A DNA stretch of 64,000 nt from Macrosoma leucophasiata (GCA_036365455.1 JAWQUS010000008.1:25803501-25867500), one strand, 5' to 3'; shown: positions 1 through 12,496, numbered from the stretch's first letter. Numbers and translations: made by a program. Notes: generated from the letters alone by a model not told the origin.

Positions 1-245
1 AAACGAATTCAGAATGTCAGATGACAGATTTAAATACGAGTTGATTGGCAATTGGATAATCAATGAAAATTTTAATATTATATTATTTTATGTTTTAAAA
101 GTGAAAGAATAAACTTTCATTGTCGTTTCTTCTTTACAGGTTTGAGTTCATATTGTTTTATATTACCTAAATAAAATAGTCTCTGTATAAAAAAAACTAA
201 CAATAAATCTTCTTTACAGCAACACAAGGTTTATTTCTTTCATGT

Positions 246-545
246 AGTAAAACAGACTTATATATATATGTATCTTCACGCCTGGTCCCTAATGGGGTAG
301 GCAGAGAGTGTAGAGCGCCAGATATCCTTTATCTCTGGTTTCATTGGGATTATTCCATTTCCTGGAAGTTTCCCAGTAGCTACCTCGAAGTTTGGTAATG
401 TGCCTAGAGATGTCAATAGACTCGCTACCTGTTACATGGGCCAAAATGTAACCGGTGAATCGAGGGTGCTTGCATGTATGATTGAATGCATGCATTTACT
501 TCTGCCTACCCCTTCGGGGATTACAGGCGTGGAGAAGTTACGTTA
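246..545. repeat. Foldback SINE-like repeat with inverted ends
   Basis: Both ends carry the same motif in opposite orientation. The left end reads CACGCCTG followed by GGGGTAGGCAGA, and the right end contains TCTGCCTACCCC and ends in CAGGCGTG. The interior (ATCTCTGGTTTCATTGGGAT and CCCAGTAGCTACCTCGAAG) matches the minus-strand SINE at 16053-16266, and one end also appears at 29437-29535. It is non-coding. The open frames on both strands are by-products of the inverted structure. Confidence 0.7.
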
Positions 546-777
546 TACTACCAAAGATATTATACTACCAATAGTATGTTATAAGTTGTTCAAAATACAG
601 ATTCTTTTCTGACAAAAACCAAGTACCAGAAGAGATTCAAACTTCATGATATATTGAGAGACAAGCTTTTTAGGCTCCCGAAACTTTGCACCTTTAGCGA
701 TTTCGAAATAGCCTTCCTTCTTCGTATAAACAAACCATGTGTTAAATATCTGCCTACTTAATTCTAGCCTGGTGATA

Positions 778-835
778 GACGGGCAGACAGACAGAGAGAC
801 GGATAGACAGACAGAGAGACGGGCGGACAGGGCAG
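778..835. repeat. GACA/GACGG simple repeat
   Basis: This is a short, imperfect tandem array of GACAGACAGA and GAGACGG units. Such tracts often sit inside lepidopteran SINE tails. No gene is visible from here to about 2060; the DNA is AT-rich and contains an (AGAAAT)n tract at 1012-1037. Confidence 0.8.
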
Positions 836-2062
836 TCTTAGTAATTAGTAATAACCTAACCTTTTTTTTATGTCGGGACCTTTTCATGATCACTCTCACA
901 CAAAATGAGTATATAGCACAATACACGTGTTCTGTGCAATGATGCGACGATGCTATGCCATCCTCCGGCCATGTTCCGGAACACGGTAGTTAGTTTCATC
1001 ACTTCAGCCGAAAGAAATAGAAATAGAAATAGAAAATATTTTTATTTCGAATAGATCTTTACAGATACTTTCAAAACGTCAATAAATCATAAACTACCTA
1101 CAGCGAATAACCATTACATATAGTAAAAGCAAAATCATATATTAATAGTAAATTAAAAATTAAAATTTAAACTATTTGGTTAAAACATAATAATCATAAA
1201 ATTTTTCTTTTCCTTCAATGATAATAAATGAAGAAAAAGAAAAACTTCTATTACTACTTAAGTTATTATATTGTTTTCTAATTAACCATTTGAAGGGTAC
1301 ACGTCGCTGAACTGATCGCCCTCCATGACAACTACCAAATTTCTTAACCGTCTGCTGAATGTTCCATACAGAACAGATTGCAATAAAGATATATATAAAA
1401 AAGAAAAAATAAGCATTTTATATTGTTTTCTTATTAAGTATTAACATTGAATTGCTTTGTCCACAGACTTCCTGAGTCACGGGGCGAGTTTCAACAAAAA
1501 ATACGGTCAGTACGAGTTTCGGGTGGCTGTCTTGTTCTAGTCTAACAACACCTCCAGTCCACCTCCCATTCTCCCACTGTGCACTCTCTAACATCCCTTG
1601 TGTATCGTAACCAGTATGTATTGATATCAATACCACTAAATCTTTACTACAATCGATGCACTGCCATTACGATAAGTTGTACATGTGCTGATGTAATGCC
1701 TATACTACATTCGTGGAGCTTTGAGACTAGAGGTAACAAACCATTGATAAAAGTAGTATCATATGTTACTTTTGATGATTCATTTCATTCATAAACAAAG
1801 CCAAGTCAAGGGTAAACAAAACGGTCAGCTGATAATAGACACATCTTCCCTGTAAAATAAGGAAATACCTAAAAATTACAATGTTCCTTATTTATACTTT
1901 ATCTCAAACTTAGATGAACGGAGTATAGTATCTATCTGCTAGCGATTACGAATGTATCAGATATCGGACCATATAACCGCACACTTAAAATATGGGTCAA
2001 AAAAAAAATTTTTTTTGTTTGCACTCAGTTGTTTGAATTTTGTTTTTTTGTTTTATGATTCA

Positions 2063-3848
2063 ACTAGCTGTTGCCCGCGGCTTCGCCCGCGTGGATGTCG
2101 TTTTATAAATAATTAAAATTTTACAATCCCATGGAAATGTCCTAATCAAGTTGCCCGTCGCGTACCTATATGTGGAGTTCTTAATCACGACCATAACTTA
2201 GAAATCTCTGTTTAATTTTAACCCCTTATATTTGTGTTTAGGGGTGATTGTGGCAAAATACTGAAGCACGCACCTATTTTTTTATACCTAATAGAAAGTC
2301 TGGAACATCACTTTTCAAGTCTCTAACTTAGAAACTACCAAAAATCCCACACAAATTTTAGCCTCAATTCCATACAAACAGTATCCCGCCATTTTGCCGC
2401 TTTAGGGGAAATTGTCCATTTCACTTAAACAGATCCTTTTTACTATTCCTAATCATGAGCCTGTATACCAATTTTTTATACTGTTTAGTTCAGGAATGAG
2501 AAACTTTCCATAAAAAAATGACCACTTCATTTTTCCCCTTTAGGACAGAATTTGTCCATTTCGTCTACACAGATCAATTTTTATTGTAATCCAAAATGTG
2601 TATACCTGTTGTCATATAGTCCTTTATATTTATATCTTAATCCTTTCTTACCACTCATCTGTGGAGTTTTATATAACATTTTCGTATACAATCACAAAAT
2701 CAAATCAAATAAATAATCAATGTGGAATCAACCATCTAATTCAGAGCAAAGCTAGCGCGGCCGCTGCCCCGACTTAAGTGCAGATCAAGAAGACAGCGTC
2801 AGCGTGTTTTAAAAATCTTGTGACCCCATCCATCAAAAGCAACACTGCTTCTTATCTTTTGCCAAGAGTATTAATATTTGTTTTATTGCTTTATTTTTTT
2901 TTTGTACCATAGAGCCTGTTCACTTATATTCCACTTTCTACCTTGAAAATTGTGGAATGCTCCCTTTAAATTGCCACCCCCTATGATAGGGTGGGGCAGA
3001 TTTACAAAAAAAAATGATGTACGAAATTATTTGTTAGGCTCAAAGAGTCCACATACCAAGTTTCAACTTTCTACCTTGAAATTGTGGAATGCTCTCTACA
3101 AATTGCCACCACTTATGAAAGGGGGTGGGCAGATTAAAAAAATATATATCAAGTAAACGTTGTTTTTTTTTAGTAACAAAGAGGCCGCATACCAATTTTT
3201 GGCTTTCCACCTTGAACATTGCGGAAAACCCAATACAAATTTCACTCCCTCTTTTAAGGGGATGGGGGTAGATAAAATAAAAAATATGTACTTATTGTTT
3301 ATTAAGCTCAAAGAAATCACATACCGAGTTTTAACTTTCTATCTTGAAAATTGTGGAATGCTCCATACAAATTTCCATCCCCTATTTTAGGGGATGTAGC
3401 AGATTTCTAAAAAAAATAATTCAATAATAAGCAAATGTTGTTTTTTTTAGTAACAAAGAGTCCGCAAACCTATTTTTGGCTTTCCAGCTTTAACACTGCC
3501 TTAAGCCCAATACATTCAAATTTCACCCCCCCGTGTTAAAAGGATGGAGGCAGATTTCTAAAAAAAAATTATGTACGTATTGTTTGTTAAGCTCAAAGAA
3601 ATCACATACCGAGTTTTAACTTTCTATCTTGAAAATTGTGGAATGCTCCATACAAATTTCCATCCCCTATTTTAGGGGGATGGGGATAATATAAGGAGAT
3701 AAAAAGTAGCCTATGTTCTTTCTCAAAGTCAACTTTATCTCTGTATAAAATTTCATCAAAATCGGTTCACTCGTTTGGGCGTGAAAAGGTAACAGACAGA
3801 CAGACAGACAGAGTTACTTTTACATTTATAATATTATAAAGTAGGGAT
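2063..3848 (+). repeat. Long modular repeat, copy 1 (SINE-like head and tail)
   Basis: The head at 2063 is ACTAGCTGTTGCCCGCGG. The tail (about 3750-3848) contains TTTCATCAAAATCGGTTC, then a GACA run, then ATTTATAATATTA. Between them lie six degenerate modules of about 132-145 bp. They are marked by TTGTGGAATGCTCC-like words beginning near 2950, 3082, 3219, 3351, 3496 and 3636, and each is followed by an A-rich tract. Related copies lie at 13806-15402 and 18768-19715. There is no coding capacity. The ends look like a retroposed lepidopteran repeat of SINE or RTE-mobilised type, but I cannot assign a named family. Confidence 0.8.
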
Positions 3849-4130
3849 TAAGCGTCTTATTGTTACCAAAGCACTTTGTGAGGCATCTCAGTTCGCCGCA
3901 CGGTCTAAGCAGACGTCCCTATGTATACGCGAATGAAGAGATCGGTACGTTATACCTAACAGTATTGTAATATGCCATATGGAAATGATACCAATATCGC
4001 CGTACAATTAAAACAAGATAAGACATTAAAAATATGTAAATAAAATATATTGCCATATTTACTAAATGCATAAATACATGCATACAAATACATACATTTC
4101 TTATAATTGTTCCTGTATTATAATAATAAT

Positions 4131-5690
4131 AGGTTGAAGGTCACTGAAAACTTCAGTAGCTCCATCAGGATGGAATTCGGAATCGAAAAATGTGCAGTTA
4201 TGCATGTTGAACGTGGAAAGGTAATGGAACCCGAGAGAATACAACTCCCGGATTTCATTTCACTTCGCTCTCTCTCCGCATCCGATAATTACAAGTACTT
4301 GGGTATGTCGGAGGCCTTAGGTATATGCGAAGCAGACGAGGCAGTCGTTGCAGGAGCGGTTCTTTAGCCGCCTGAAAAAAGTTCTCAAGAGTCATTTGTC
4401 AGGTGGCAATAAGGTGCGCGCCTTCAACGGCTGGGTCATGCCAGTCTTGATGTACTCCTTCGGCATACTCTAGTGGGCTCTGGCTGACCTGGAAGCCCTG
4501 GACAGGCGGGTCACCCGCGCTCGTCGATTATGAGGCTGTACATCCTGCGGAGGTGTGGGGGACGTGGCTTCCTTAGTGCCAAAACCCTATATAACCGCGA
4601 GGTGTGCAGTCTCAGAGATTATTTTCTTTCCGCAGACGGGAGAGTGCATAAGCACGTGGTGGCAGTCGACAGCGGACTCATTCCACTTTCTTTGGCTAAA
4701 GAGAACTAGCACAAACCTACCGTACTCACGACCAGCGACCGCAAGACTGTATGGCAAAGCAAGGAGCTTCATGGCCGCTTCTATCGGGCCCTCCATGCGC
4801 CCAATGTTGATTTTCTTGCATCGGTATCCTGGCTGCGATTTGGTGACCTCTTCGGGGAAACTGAAGGTTTTGTCTTTGCAATTATGGACAAAGTAGTTAT
4901 GACTAATAACTACCGGAAGTATATTCTGAGAGACAGTACGGCTGACATATGTCGGGCGTGCCATCGTCCAGGTGAATCTCTCAGACATATAGTATTCGGC
5001 TGTTCAAGTCTAGCTAATGGTGAATATTTGCATAGACACAACCAAGTCGCCACGATCATACACCAAAACTTGCTGGTGTATGATCGTGGCGACTTGGTTG
5101 TGAGCTTTGAAATATGGTCAGTTCTCGAGAATGGTAGTATCACACTGTAGTGGAATCGATCTATCATCACTGATCGGACTATAGTTGCTAACAGGCCTGA
5201 TGTAGTGTTGGTAGATCGAACGGAGCGTCGTGCAGTTATTTATCATCAATATTACCATCCCTCATGACGAGAATCTCGTCAAGGCTGAGAAAGATAAAGA
5301 ATTTAAATATCTGGATCTAGCTCACGAGATTGTCGGCATGTGGCATGAGGATGCCGCGATCATTGTATCAATAGTCGTTTCGGTCAATGGCCTTATCGCT
5401 AAGAGTCGACCAACACCTTAAGAGACTCGCGTTGGGCGGCTGGGTCAAGAGCTTCCGACAAGGTTTAACGACTGCTGATCTATCGATAGCAACCGGGACT
5501 GACCGCTTGACGTGCCCTCCGAAGCACGGAAACGCGCATTTTAATTTGCCACTAGCGGTCATCCATCACACTCGCGACCGCGCCCGTAATGCTTAACCGA
5601 GTTGATCGCATATGATATACACCAGCCGCGGGGCCATGCGCCTTCCTGTATTGCTAAGTGATTAATGAAGTCAGAATCAGTTTTATTTGG
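4131..5690 (+). mobile_element. Non-LTR retrotransposon 3' fragment with restriction-like endonuclease (decayed)
   Basis: This is the C-terminal part of a reverse-transcriptase polyprotein spread over all three plus frames by indels and stops. In order it shows a post-RT segment (IRMEFGIEKCAVMHVERGK, then YKYLG, then SGGNKVRAFNGWVMPVLMYS near 4400), a CCHC knuckle at about 4949-5002 (CRACHRPGESLRHIVFGC, spacing C-x2-C-x8-H-x4-C), and an RPD...VDRTERRAVI block at about 5196-5240. The KAEKDKEFKYLDLAHEIVG motif follows near 5281. A CCHC knuckle followed by a PD-(D/E)xK-type motif is the arrangement of the R2/R4/NeSL/CRE group. The 5' part is missing and the element is dead. A shorter relative lies at 11028-11560. 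Confidence 0.8.
5037..5102. repeat. Perfect 29-bp-arm inverted repeat
   Basis: The arms are 5037-5065 and 5074-5102, identical in reverse complement, with the 8-nt spacer AAACTTGC. The hairpin sits inside the retrotransposon's C-terminal coding region, just after the CCHC knuckle. The related copy near 11280-11330 lacks it, so it arose in this copy. Confidence 0.95.
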
Positions 5691-5699
5691 TTTTACTAG

Positions 5700-6900
5700 A
5701 GGTAACATTTAAAAAAGTACTGAAGTATAGGTGAATACACCACAGTGAGTGAGTGTGAAATGTGTTTGCATTTATAATATCCATTTCTTGCATTGTTCAA
5801 TTTTCCAAGTAATATTTTTGGGAATGAATCGACTTGACTTGACAAAACATGCATTTACTCATAGATTTAATAACTACATTTACTACTTTCTGTTACTATT
5901 TTTGCAAACAACGGCGCTAAAATGTGATTCATAAAATTATGTAGATGTAACCATGTCTAAACAGATTACTTTGAGATATTATGTTAAATGACAGAACCAA
6001 CATTATTTTTACCTTGAGCCACCATGAGCGCTCCGATTGATTATGTTACTCCCACCTAGTACTTCGCACGGTCCCCGATATGAATTCCCTATGTTATAAT
6101 ATTATCATTAACTTCGTATAGATTTTTACTCTATCGATTTGTAGGTACATTCAGCAATAAAAAATTGAATGCCAAGCTTTGGAGAAGGTTAAGAGGCAAT
6201 TGTCAATTTTCTATTATAACTTCTAAATGATTTTTGTTAAGATATTAACGAAATATCTTAACAAAAATATATATAATATAAAGCCTAACTCACGACATAG
6301 CAAACAAATTTTGACTTACATCACAATGTGTGGTTCCTTCTTTTTCAGGTACGGAATGCTATAATCGTATTGCCAACCTTTTGAATGTCATACCGTACAT
6401 TACTATGGGACATTGTGTGTGTTTTTAACGTGAGTTATTCATTTACCGTTTGCTACGGTATAGTTAGAAGTTAACCTACAAATGGTCAGGATATCCTCCA
6501 CGTGCAAGCGGACACGACCCCCCTCCCTCTCCCTCTCCCACTCCCCGCCCCGCCTCACTTGCCCATTGATGTCCTCATTGAATAATCGAATCCATTGATA
6601 TTAAATAATTCGACTCGAATATTTTTCCGATTTCGATGGCACGTTGATAGCTGCATTTCGATTTAAGTTCGTTTAAAATATTTTTTCTTAATCTTTTTAT
6701 TCTTCTCCTAGTCTTACAACCATGAAATAAACGTAAACTATTGTACTAGCATAATTTATTTTGATTATCATTGAACTCACATATTTAAGTTAAGATCTCT
6801 TTGCGCTCGTGAATTGTCTAGTGGAGTGGACAGTAAGTAGACTAGAGCCGATTACTGCCGACTTGAGACGAGCCGACTAAGTAAGTCCATTCAAAAAAAA
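5700..6900. other. No gene seen
   Basis: This is AT-rich DNA without supported coding or repeat structure, apart from the small inverted repeat at 6230-6268 and a C-rich patch around 6515-6555. Confidence 0.5.
6230..6268. repeat. 17-bp-arm inverted repeat
   Basis: Arms 6230-6246 and 6252-6268 (ATTTTTGTTAAGATATT and its complement) are separated by 5 nt. The function is unknown. It is AT-rich and could be fortuitous or a cruciform-prone relic. Confidence 0.85.
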
Positions 6901-6917
6901 TATATACCAACACAAAA

Positions 6918-6920
<3 letters not shown>

Positions 6921-6955
<35 letters not shown>
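6921..6955. repeat. (GA)n microsatellite
   Basis: An uninterrupted GA dinucleotide run of about 35 bp. It would be GAGA-factor-like in sequence, but is most simply a microsatellite. Confidence 0.95.
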
Positions 6956-6957
<2 letters not shown>

Positions 6958-7191
6958 CAAGGTCATCGTTATAAGTTTGTTGTCTTGTTCTCTTGTCCAC
7001 GTACAGTGTAAGTGTACCAAGCTTGTAATAGTAAAGCTTCTCAAGTTTAGCAGCTTCAAATTGTACTGTGTCACAAGCACGAAGATAAATGTAAATAAAT
7101 TTCCATGCTCAACTCAATACCTACAAGAAGTGAAATGTCATGGACCATAGAATGTGTGTGTTTTTATCGTTAAGTTTCAGAGGCCTTTTTT

Positions 7192-7505
7192 TGTTTTTTT
7201 TTATATATAACGCAGACGGCAAATAAGTATGCAGTTCACATTGATGTTAAGTGATGACTGCAGCCTATAGACACTTACACTAAGACCGGAGTTCAAAATG
7301 CAGATGCGTTGCCACCCCTGAGACCTTAGTTGATATTATTATGTCTCTGTGATCTAAAGTTATTACGGGGCCGTACATTACCATTTAACTGGAACACGAT
7401 AGTGCTGAACACTACCATTAAGCGGCAGATTGATTAGGTAATGCGGTGGTGCCTACGGCCTCGAGCTCCTACACTGGAACTCTACCACCAGTGAAATTGG
7501 GATGT
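7192..7505 (+). repeat. Family A repeat (~320 bp), copy 1
   Basis: This is a nearly full member of a dispersed family. Shared landmarks, in order, are an A/T-rich head, GATGTTAAGTGATGACTGCAG, AAAATGCAGATGCGTTGCCA, GGAACACGATAGTGCTGAAC, ACTACCATT...GCGGCAGAT, TTAGGTAATGCGGTGGTGCC, and a terminal CACTGGAACTCTACCACCAG. Other copies or pieces lie at 8868-9070, 9300-9445, 11690-11812, 18463-18595, 25185-25395 (-), 30885-31000 (-), 39066-39112 (-), 41425-41712 and 54916-55235. It is non-coding, and short-element (SINE or MITE) status is unresolved. Confidence 0.8.
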
Positions 7506-7509
7506 GTTA

Positions 7510-8860
7510 CTAGATAGATACAGATTGTTTTGCTCGCATTACCAGCGCACCAGTGCAGATGCTTCAGGGTACAATAACCGATGCTGTACCGGCCGCGGCA
7601 TTGTCGGCCGGCCAGTTCGTGTCACCGCGTCATGATAGTGATACGTTCTGGATCTGCACGTTAATTATTTAAATACAGGCTTCACATCAGAATAATACGT
7701 TTAAGTATGAATGGGCATTTATAAATAGCTGTTACATTCTATATTATAGTTTTCCTAAACAAATTCAAGGCGTTGTTTACCGACGAATAGATTATTAACT
7801 CAGATTGTTAACTGCTTAAATGTTGGATACATTGTACATAACTGCTATTTCTTCACTGCCGCTCACAAATGGACACGAACTCCATTTCAATGCTGACAAG
7901 ATATTAATAGGTAACAATATAGACGTTTTTGGGGTTGTTTACTTCGCTTACGAAACGTGTTTACCACGTTCCGCTTCATGTGCGTATTAAAAAAGGAAAA
8001 AGTACGAGAATATTAAAATTTCACAAAATAATTATACAAGCTAACAGGCTCGTGCAAGGCACATCTCGCTTCTATTAATATGAATGTATAGTGGGTTGAT
8101 TATTTTTGTATTGGGGAGCCATGAAGGTGTACCTTTTTAGTAGGCGGCGAGGCGCGTGGGCCTCCCCTTCCTGCACGTGTACCTTTTCATGATATGAGAG
8201 CAATGTACAAGTATGTCAACAGCAAACGTAACAATGATTTCCTTTTATTTTTGGAACCACTCTGAAACCTGCCACATAATTGGCATTATATATTGAAACT
8301 AAAAAGATTATTTAGTATCAACGCTTTTCGGTTGCTTTTCAGCTTCGGTGGTCTCCATGCGCTAGATGAATCTGTAAAACTAGTTTTAGTTTAATCAGTG
8401 TTACTCGCCAAGATCTAAGAATATACTCGTTCGACGTTTTTGATGGTGATTATGACGCTAAAGTTAGTTATGCACACAAAAAGCTCTAGTTAATAATTTT
8501 CGGTGTAAAGGTAAATATTTTTAGGGTGTAAAAGTCGGAATAGCTTCGGCTCTATGAATCTCAAGTGAGAACACAGTTGTAATACTTTAATATGGGGGTA
8601 TATCTTTTTAATTTGTAGACATTCAACATTATCCTTTTCCAAATGACTACAAAGCTAGACCAGAGGTCCCGGAACCCAAAGAGGAGAGCCGATCTTCATG
8701 AATGGCAAGGTGCTTATGGCTTGTGCTTACTCCTTGGAAGAATTCGGTAAAAGCATTAATTAAGCTAGTTATTTTGGAAATTTAAATTAATCTAACGTGT
8801 TTACTAAAAATTGTTACTTACATTTGGACAGATAGATTTACTGTATTTTTATATAAAGAC
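7510..8860. other. No gene seen
   Basis: AT-rich sequence with short GC-rich spots near 7585-7620 and 8140-8185. I found no coding signal or repeat that I can delimit. Confidence 0.5.
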
Positions 8861-8867
8861 CTGATAA

Positions 8868-9445
8868 AAATATTAGAATGATTCGCAGTTCATTTTGATG
8901 GGCAGTGAGCTGCAGTAAGCTGCAGCCTAAAGACCTTAATGTACACTCCTGAAGTCTAACGTGTTTGCTCCTGTGCCAGAAATTATGACAGATCAAGGTA
9001 GAAGTGGTGACTGTCATACAGGTAGGTGCTTACATAAACGATTCATTAGTGGCAAAGTGGTAGCAAATAAGCATCTAAGACTATTATAGTACCGGTACTG
9101 ATTGCATCTCGAAGGCGTATAATTAACGAGTCCCGTCTTGCTATATACACGCTTAATTTTGAAGAAGAAGAAGGTATTTTACCCCTACAAGGACACAAGA
9201 CGTGAAATTATGTTTTACAATACTTTTATGTAGTACATAAAGATAATGAGACGATTTATGAACGGGATTATATTATATTATTTATACCAAGTGGAAATAA
9301 AGTCCCAGTTGTCTGCCAGTACAATGCTGGAGGGGACAGATGGGAAGCTTACGATAACTTTTCTGCACTTTGTGTAGGGATTGCAGTCATCACTTAACAT
9401 CTACGTGAACTGCATGCTCGTTTGCTACTTTCGTTTCATAAAAGA
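8868..9445. repeat. Family A repeat fragments (two orientations)
   Basis: 8868-9070 holds plus-oriented pieces (GCTGCAG motifs and CTGTGCCAGAAATTATGAC). 9300-9445 holds the minus orientation (GATTGCAGTCATCACTTAAC, then GTGAACTGCATGCTCGTTTG). Together they look like a rearranged or two-insertion remnant of the family seen intact at 41425-41712. Confidence 0.55.
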
Positions 9446-9449
9446 AACA

Positions 9450-10440
9450 TTATCTGTGACGAATTTATTTTGCTTTATTTACAAAATCCTACAATAAGCG
9501 CCCTAATGCACTAGCGGTTAGCGGTAGCCGCGCGGCCTACTGCGTTAGGGCAACAGCTACTGTTCAAAGCACGAGCAGCAAGTTACGGAGAACATGAAAT
9601 ACGATTGTTTAGTGAAGTGAGGTTGAGCACGCGTATGGCTTCAGCTGGTTCGTGCCAAAGTGGGCCACTTTGCTTCGTGCTGCTTTGTCCCGCAACAATG
9701 CTATGCCAGGACTTCAACGTGGGCTGACCCTTTCCCGACCTTCACCCCGTTCCCTTGTTCCAACACACCGGTTGGTCTTCTAAGGTCCTCTGTTCTCTTC
9801 GCCTCACAAACTTCAAAGGCAAAGTTAAAAAATACTAATTATTTAAATTTTGTCGTCGTCATATTTCCTTCTGTGGGTGGATCACGTGTTATGTATATGA
9901 AGTTGAAAACTGTACTTTTTACCACTCTATGATCGTATGATACTGAATATAATGATATGTCTCTCTCATTTTTTGTTGCGATTCAGATTCTAGCAGTCCC
10001 GCTTCTTGAAGAAAGCGTTCATCATGGAAATTAATAACTATTTTTTTACTGTTCTGTACTTTTTATATTTTGTTTTTTTTATTATGTACCGGGGTGCACA
10101 TAAACACGTGCAGTCTTGGAACTTTGCCAATAAAGATTTTTTCAATTTCAATTATATTACACTGCCCAAAAGCTTATAATATCATCGGTAACATTAAACA
10201 ACCACCCAATCTTGGATAAAAATAAATTTCAATGGAAATAAATAATTTCCTTTGATTATATAAGATATAATGAATTGAAATGACAAACACATTTCATGTC
10301 GATAGATAGATTGATGACAACGTAAATATAATCCACGTGTACGGGGAGAGTGGGTCTCGGCAGGACGCCGCTGCGTTGTCAGAGGAGCAGACCGCCTATT
10401 TGGATCCTAACGACCTTAACCGTGCGCAGGGAGGTGGCTT
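9450..10440. other. No gene seen; possible retroelement tail
   Basis: No supported gene. A stretch near 10110-10160 (AACTTTGCCAATAAAGATTT) resembles the AATAAA-bearing 3' end of a decayed LINE. The open frame at 9660-9932 lacks codon bias or recognisable motifs and is not called as a gene. Confidence 0.45.
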
Positions 10441-10990
10441 GGCGAAACGTTTTTTAGGGTTCCGTAGTAAACAAGGAACCTTTATTGTTTCGCCATGTCC
10501 ATCTGCCTGTCTGTCTGTCTGTCTGTCGGTATATCCGTCCGCGACTTAGCGCAAAAATTATTGATAATAGAGACTTGAAATTTGGCACAGTTATATATCT
10601 TTACTACGCCGAAAAAGTGGTAGAATAAAAACATGACATTTTTTTAAATATCATTTTTTGATTTAATTGACGGTTTGTGACTTATCAAGCTTTGAAGTAC
10701 CAATTTTCGTTAGAATCAAGTCCCCCCCCCCGTACCAACTAAACGGTTATTGTAAGAAATTCAAACGTTACGGCATTAGTAGCTAAATATAAGGAAATTA
10801 AAAGGAAAACTATCACACTTAAGTTGGCTTTACAAGTTCGTGAGTAATAATTGACCAAATGTATTTTACTCGAAAATTTCGAATAACTCCATAGAAAGTA
10901 TTCATTTATTTTTTTCATTACATATCTTACTCTGTAACTACGGAACCCTACACTGCGTGTGGCCCGACATGCACTTGACCGGTTTTTATG
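10440..10990. repeat. GGGTTCCGTA-type dispersed repeat
   Basis: The repeat is bounded by TTAGGGTTCCGTAGTAAAC on the left and TACGGAACCCTACACTGCG on the right, an inverted GGTTCCGTA pair. It has a (CTGT)n tract at 10505-10530 and a C9-10 run near 10723. The right edge (GTGTGGCCCGACATGCACTT) is the complement of the AAGTGCGAGTCGGAC motif at 33780 and 50800. This is a common non-coding lepidopteran repeat type. Confidence 0.7.
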
Positions 10991-11027
10991 TTATTACGGA
11001 AGCTAACACGAGACAAAGCAACACCAG

Positions 11028-11560
11028 GCCTTGCGTGGACCCGATGTTGATTTTCTTTCATCAGTATCCTGGCTGCGGTTCGGTAATCTCTTTGGGGAAA
11101 CTGTACGTTTTTTGTATCTGCAATTATGGACGAAGTAGGTATGATTATAACTACCGGAAATATATTAAGAGAGACGGTAGAGTTGATATTATGTCGGGCG
11201 TGCCACCGTTTCGGCGAAACGCGGTCTCTCAGATATATAGTATCCGGCTGTTCGAGTCTAGCTAATGATGAATATTTGCAGACATAACCAAGTAGCCAGG
11301 ATCGCACAGCAGCACCTTACTTTGAAATATGGTCTAGTGGCAAAGGAAGTATTATTTTACAGGTATGAGCTCGACCCAGTTCTCGAGAATGACTGTAGTT
11401 GCTAACAAGCCTAATATACTATTGGTGGATCGAACGGAACGCCGTGCAGTGATCATCGACATCACTGTTCCGAGAATCATGAAGGAGAATTTTGTGAAGG
11501 CTGAGAAGGATAAAGAATTAAAATATCTAGATCTAGCCCACGAGATTCTCGGCATGTGAC
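11028..11560 (+). mobile_element. Non-LTR retrotransposon 3' fragment, second copy
   Basis: This piece is collinear with 4805-5350 of the first copy. It contains remnants of the CCHC knuckle region (about 11178-11240, frame-broken) and an intact frame at 11395-11559 with ANKPNILLVDRTERRAVIID followed by EKDKELKYLDLAHEILGM. The aspartate of the RPD motif is replaced by Asn (KPN). The element is truncated at both ends and non-functional. Its presence twice in about 7 kb, with different decay, suggests independent old insertions. Confidence 0.75.
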
Positions 11561-11589
11561 ATGTTGATTATTGTCATTATAAGTCATTC

Positions 11590-11670
11590 TCTCTAGGTAG
11601 CTTATAACCCGACAATGCAAAAGTGTCCTTGTAGACCAATTTGAAATAAATGATTTGAATTTTTGATTTT
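11590..11670 (+). repeat. LINE 3' tail
   Basis: CAAAAGTGTCCTTGTAGACC followed by AATAAATGATTTGAATTTTT resembles the 3' terminus of a lepidopteran jockey-like LINE, with an AATAAA-like signal. A related tail lies at 57598-57660. Confidence 0.6.
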
Positions 11671-11689
11671 TTTTTAATTTCTTGACCTG

Positions 11690-11812
11690 ACCGGAACACG
11701 ATAGTGTTTGACACTACCATTTAGCGGCAAGTATATTAGGTAATGCGGTGGTGCCGACGCCCGCGAGCTCCATCACTGGAGCTCTTCCACCAGCGACGGA
11801 GCTCGCTTTTAT
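11690..11812 (+). repeat. Family A repeat, 3' part
   Basis: Matches the 3' half of family A (GGAACACGATAGTG, CACTACCATTTAGCGGCAAG, TTAGGTAATGCGGTGGTGCC, CCACCAGC). The 5' half is absent. Confidence 0.75.
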
Positions 11813-12461
11813 TTTTGTTATTATTATTTTTTTTTATCATACTTATTTCGTTGAAATTGGTAAGAAAGTAATTATTTATCATCAATACGGCAGATGACAG
11901 TGAATCTAACAAACCGGATTCTGAAACGAATTCTGATTCAAATGATAATGTGAGTGGAATTGATGAATTAGCCTAGAATTATTAATAAACATCGATTTTG
12001 TAATACTTGGTTTTATTGATTAGTGGTCAATTAAAATTGGTCGAGAGATTCGAATGTGCCGTACATATAGGGTTCGGTATCCCGATGGCAAAAGCTACAT
12101 CTCGTCCTACCTACCTATCTGACTCGGTAGCCTATTATCACTAGATACTTACCGATGCGATGGACTTCTGCTTCGAAGTACCTAGGTCACCGTCAGTCAG
12201 TCTAAGTTATGGAAGGTAGGGGATCCCCAGAGGAGGGTATTAAAACGTTAATATTAAACAAAGAAATTGAACAAAGAAAAAGGGTACTTAATTTGTGTCC
12301 TGTTGAGTGACCTCTTTCTCCCAATGGCGACGCGTGGTCGGTGTCCCACTATGGCAGCCAGGCAAAACGCACACACTTCTTCCATGGCGGATGGCTTGAT
12401 GATGTATAAAAAATATCCGTGCACACCGCGCAATTACACTTTTTTTTTCTTATTATGGCAT

Positions 12462-12496
12462 CGCTATTACGCATATTGGCAATATGCGTAATAGCG
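12462..12496. repeat. 17-bp-arm palindrome with 1-nt centre
   Basis: Arms CGCTATTACGCATATTG (12462-12478) and their exact complement (12480-12496) flank a single G. This is a near-perfect palindrome with no flanking repeat that I recognise. Confidence 0.9.

Noticed and set aside
4587..5170. Minus-strand 133- and 86-codon frames
   Set aside because: They lie antisense to the recognised retrotransposon coding text and are by-products of it.
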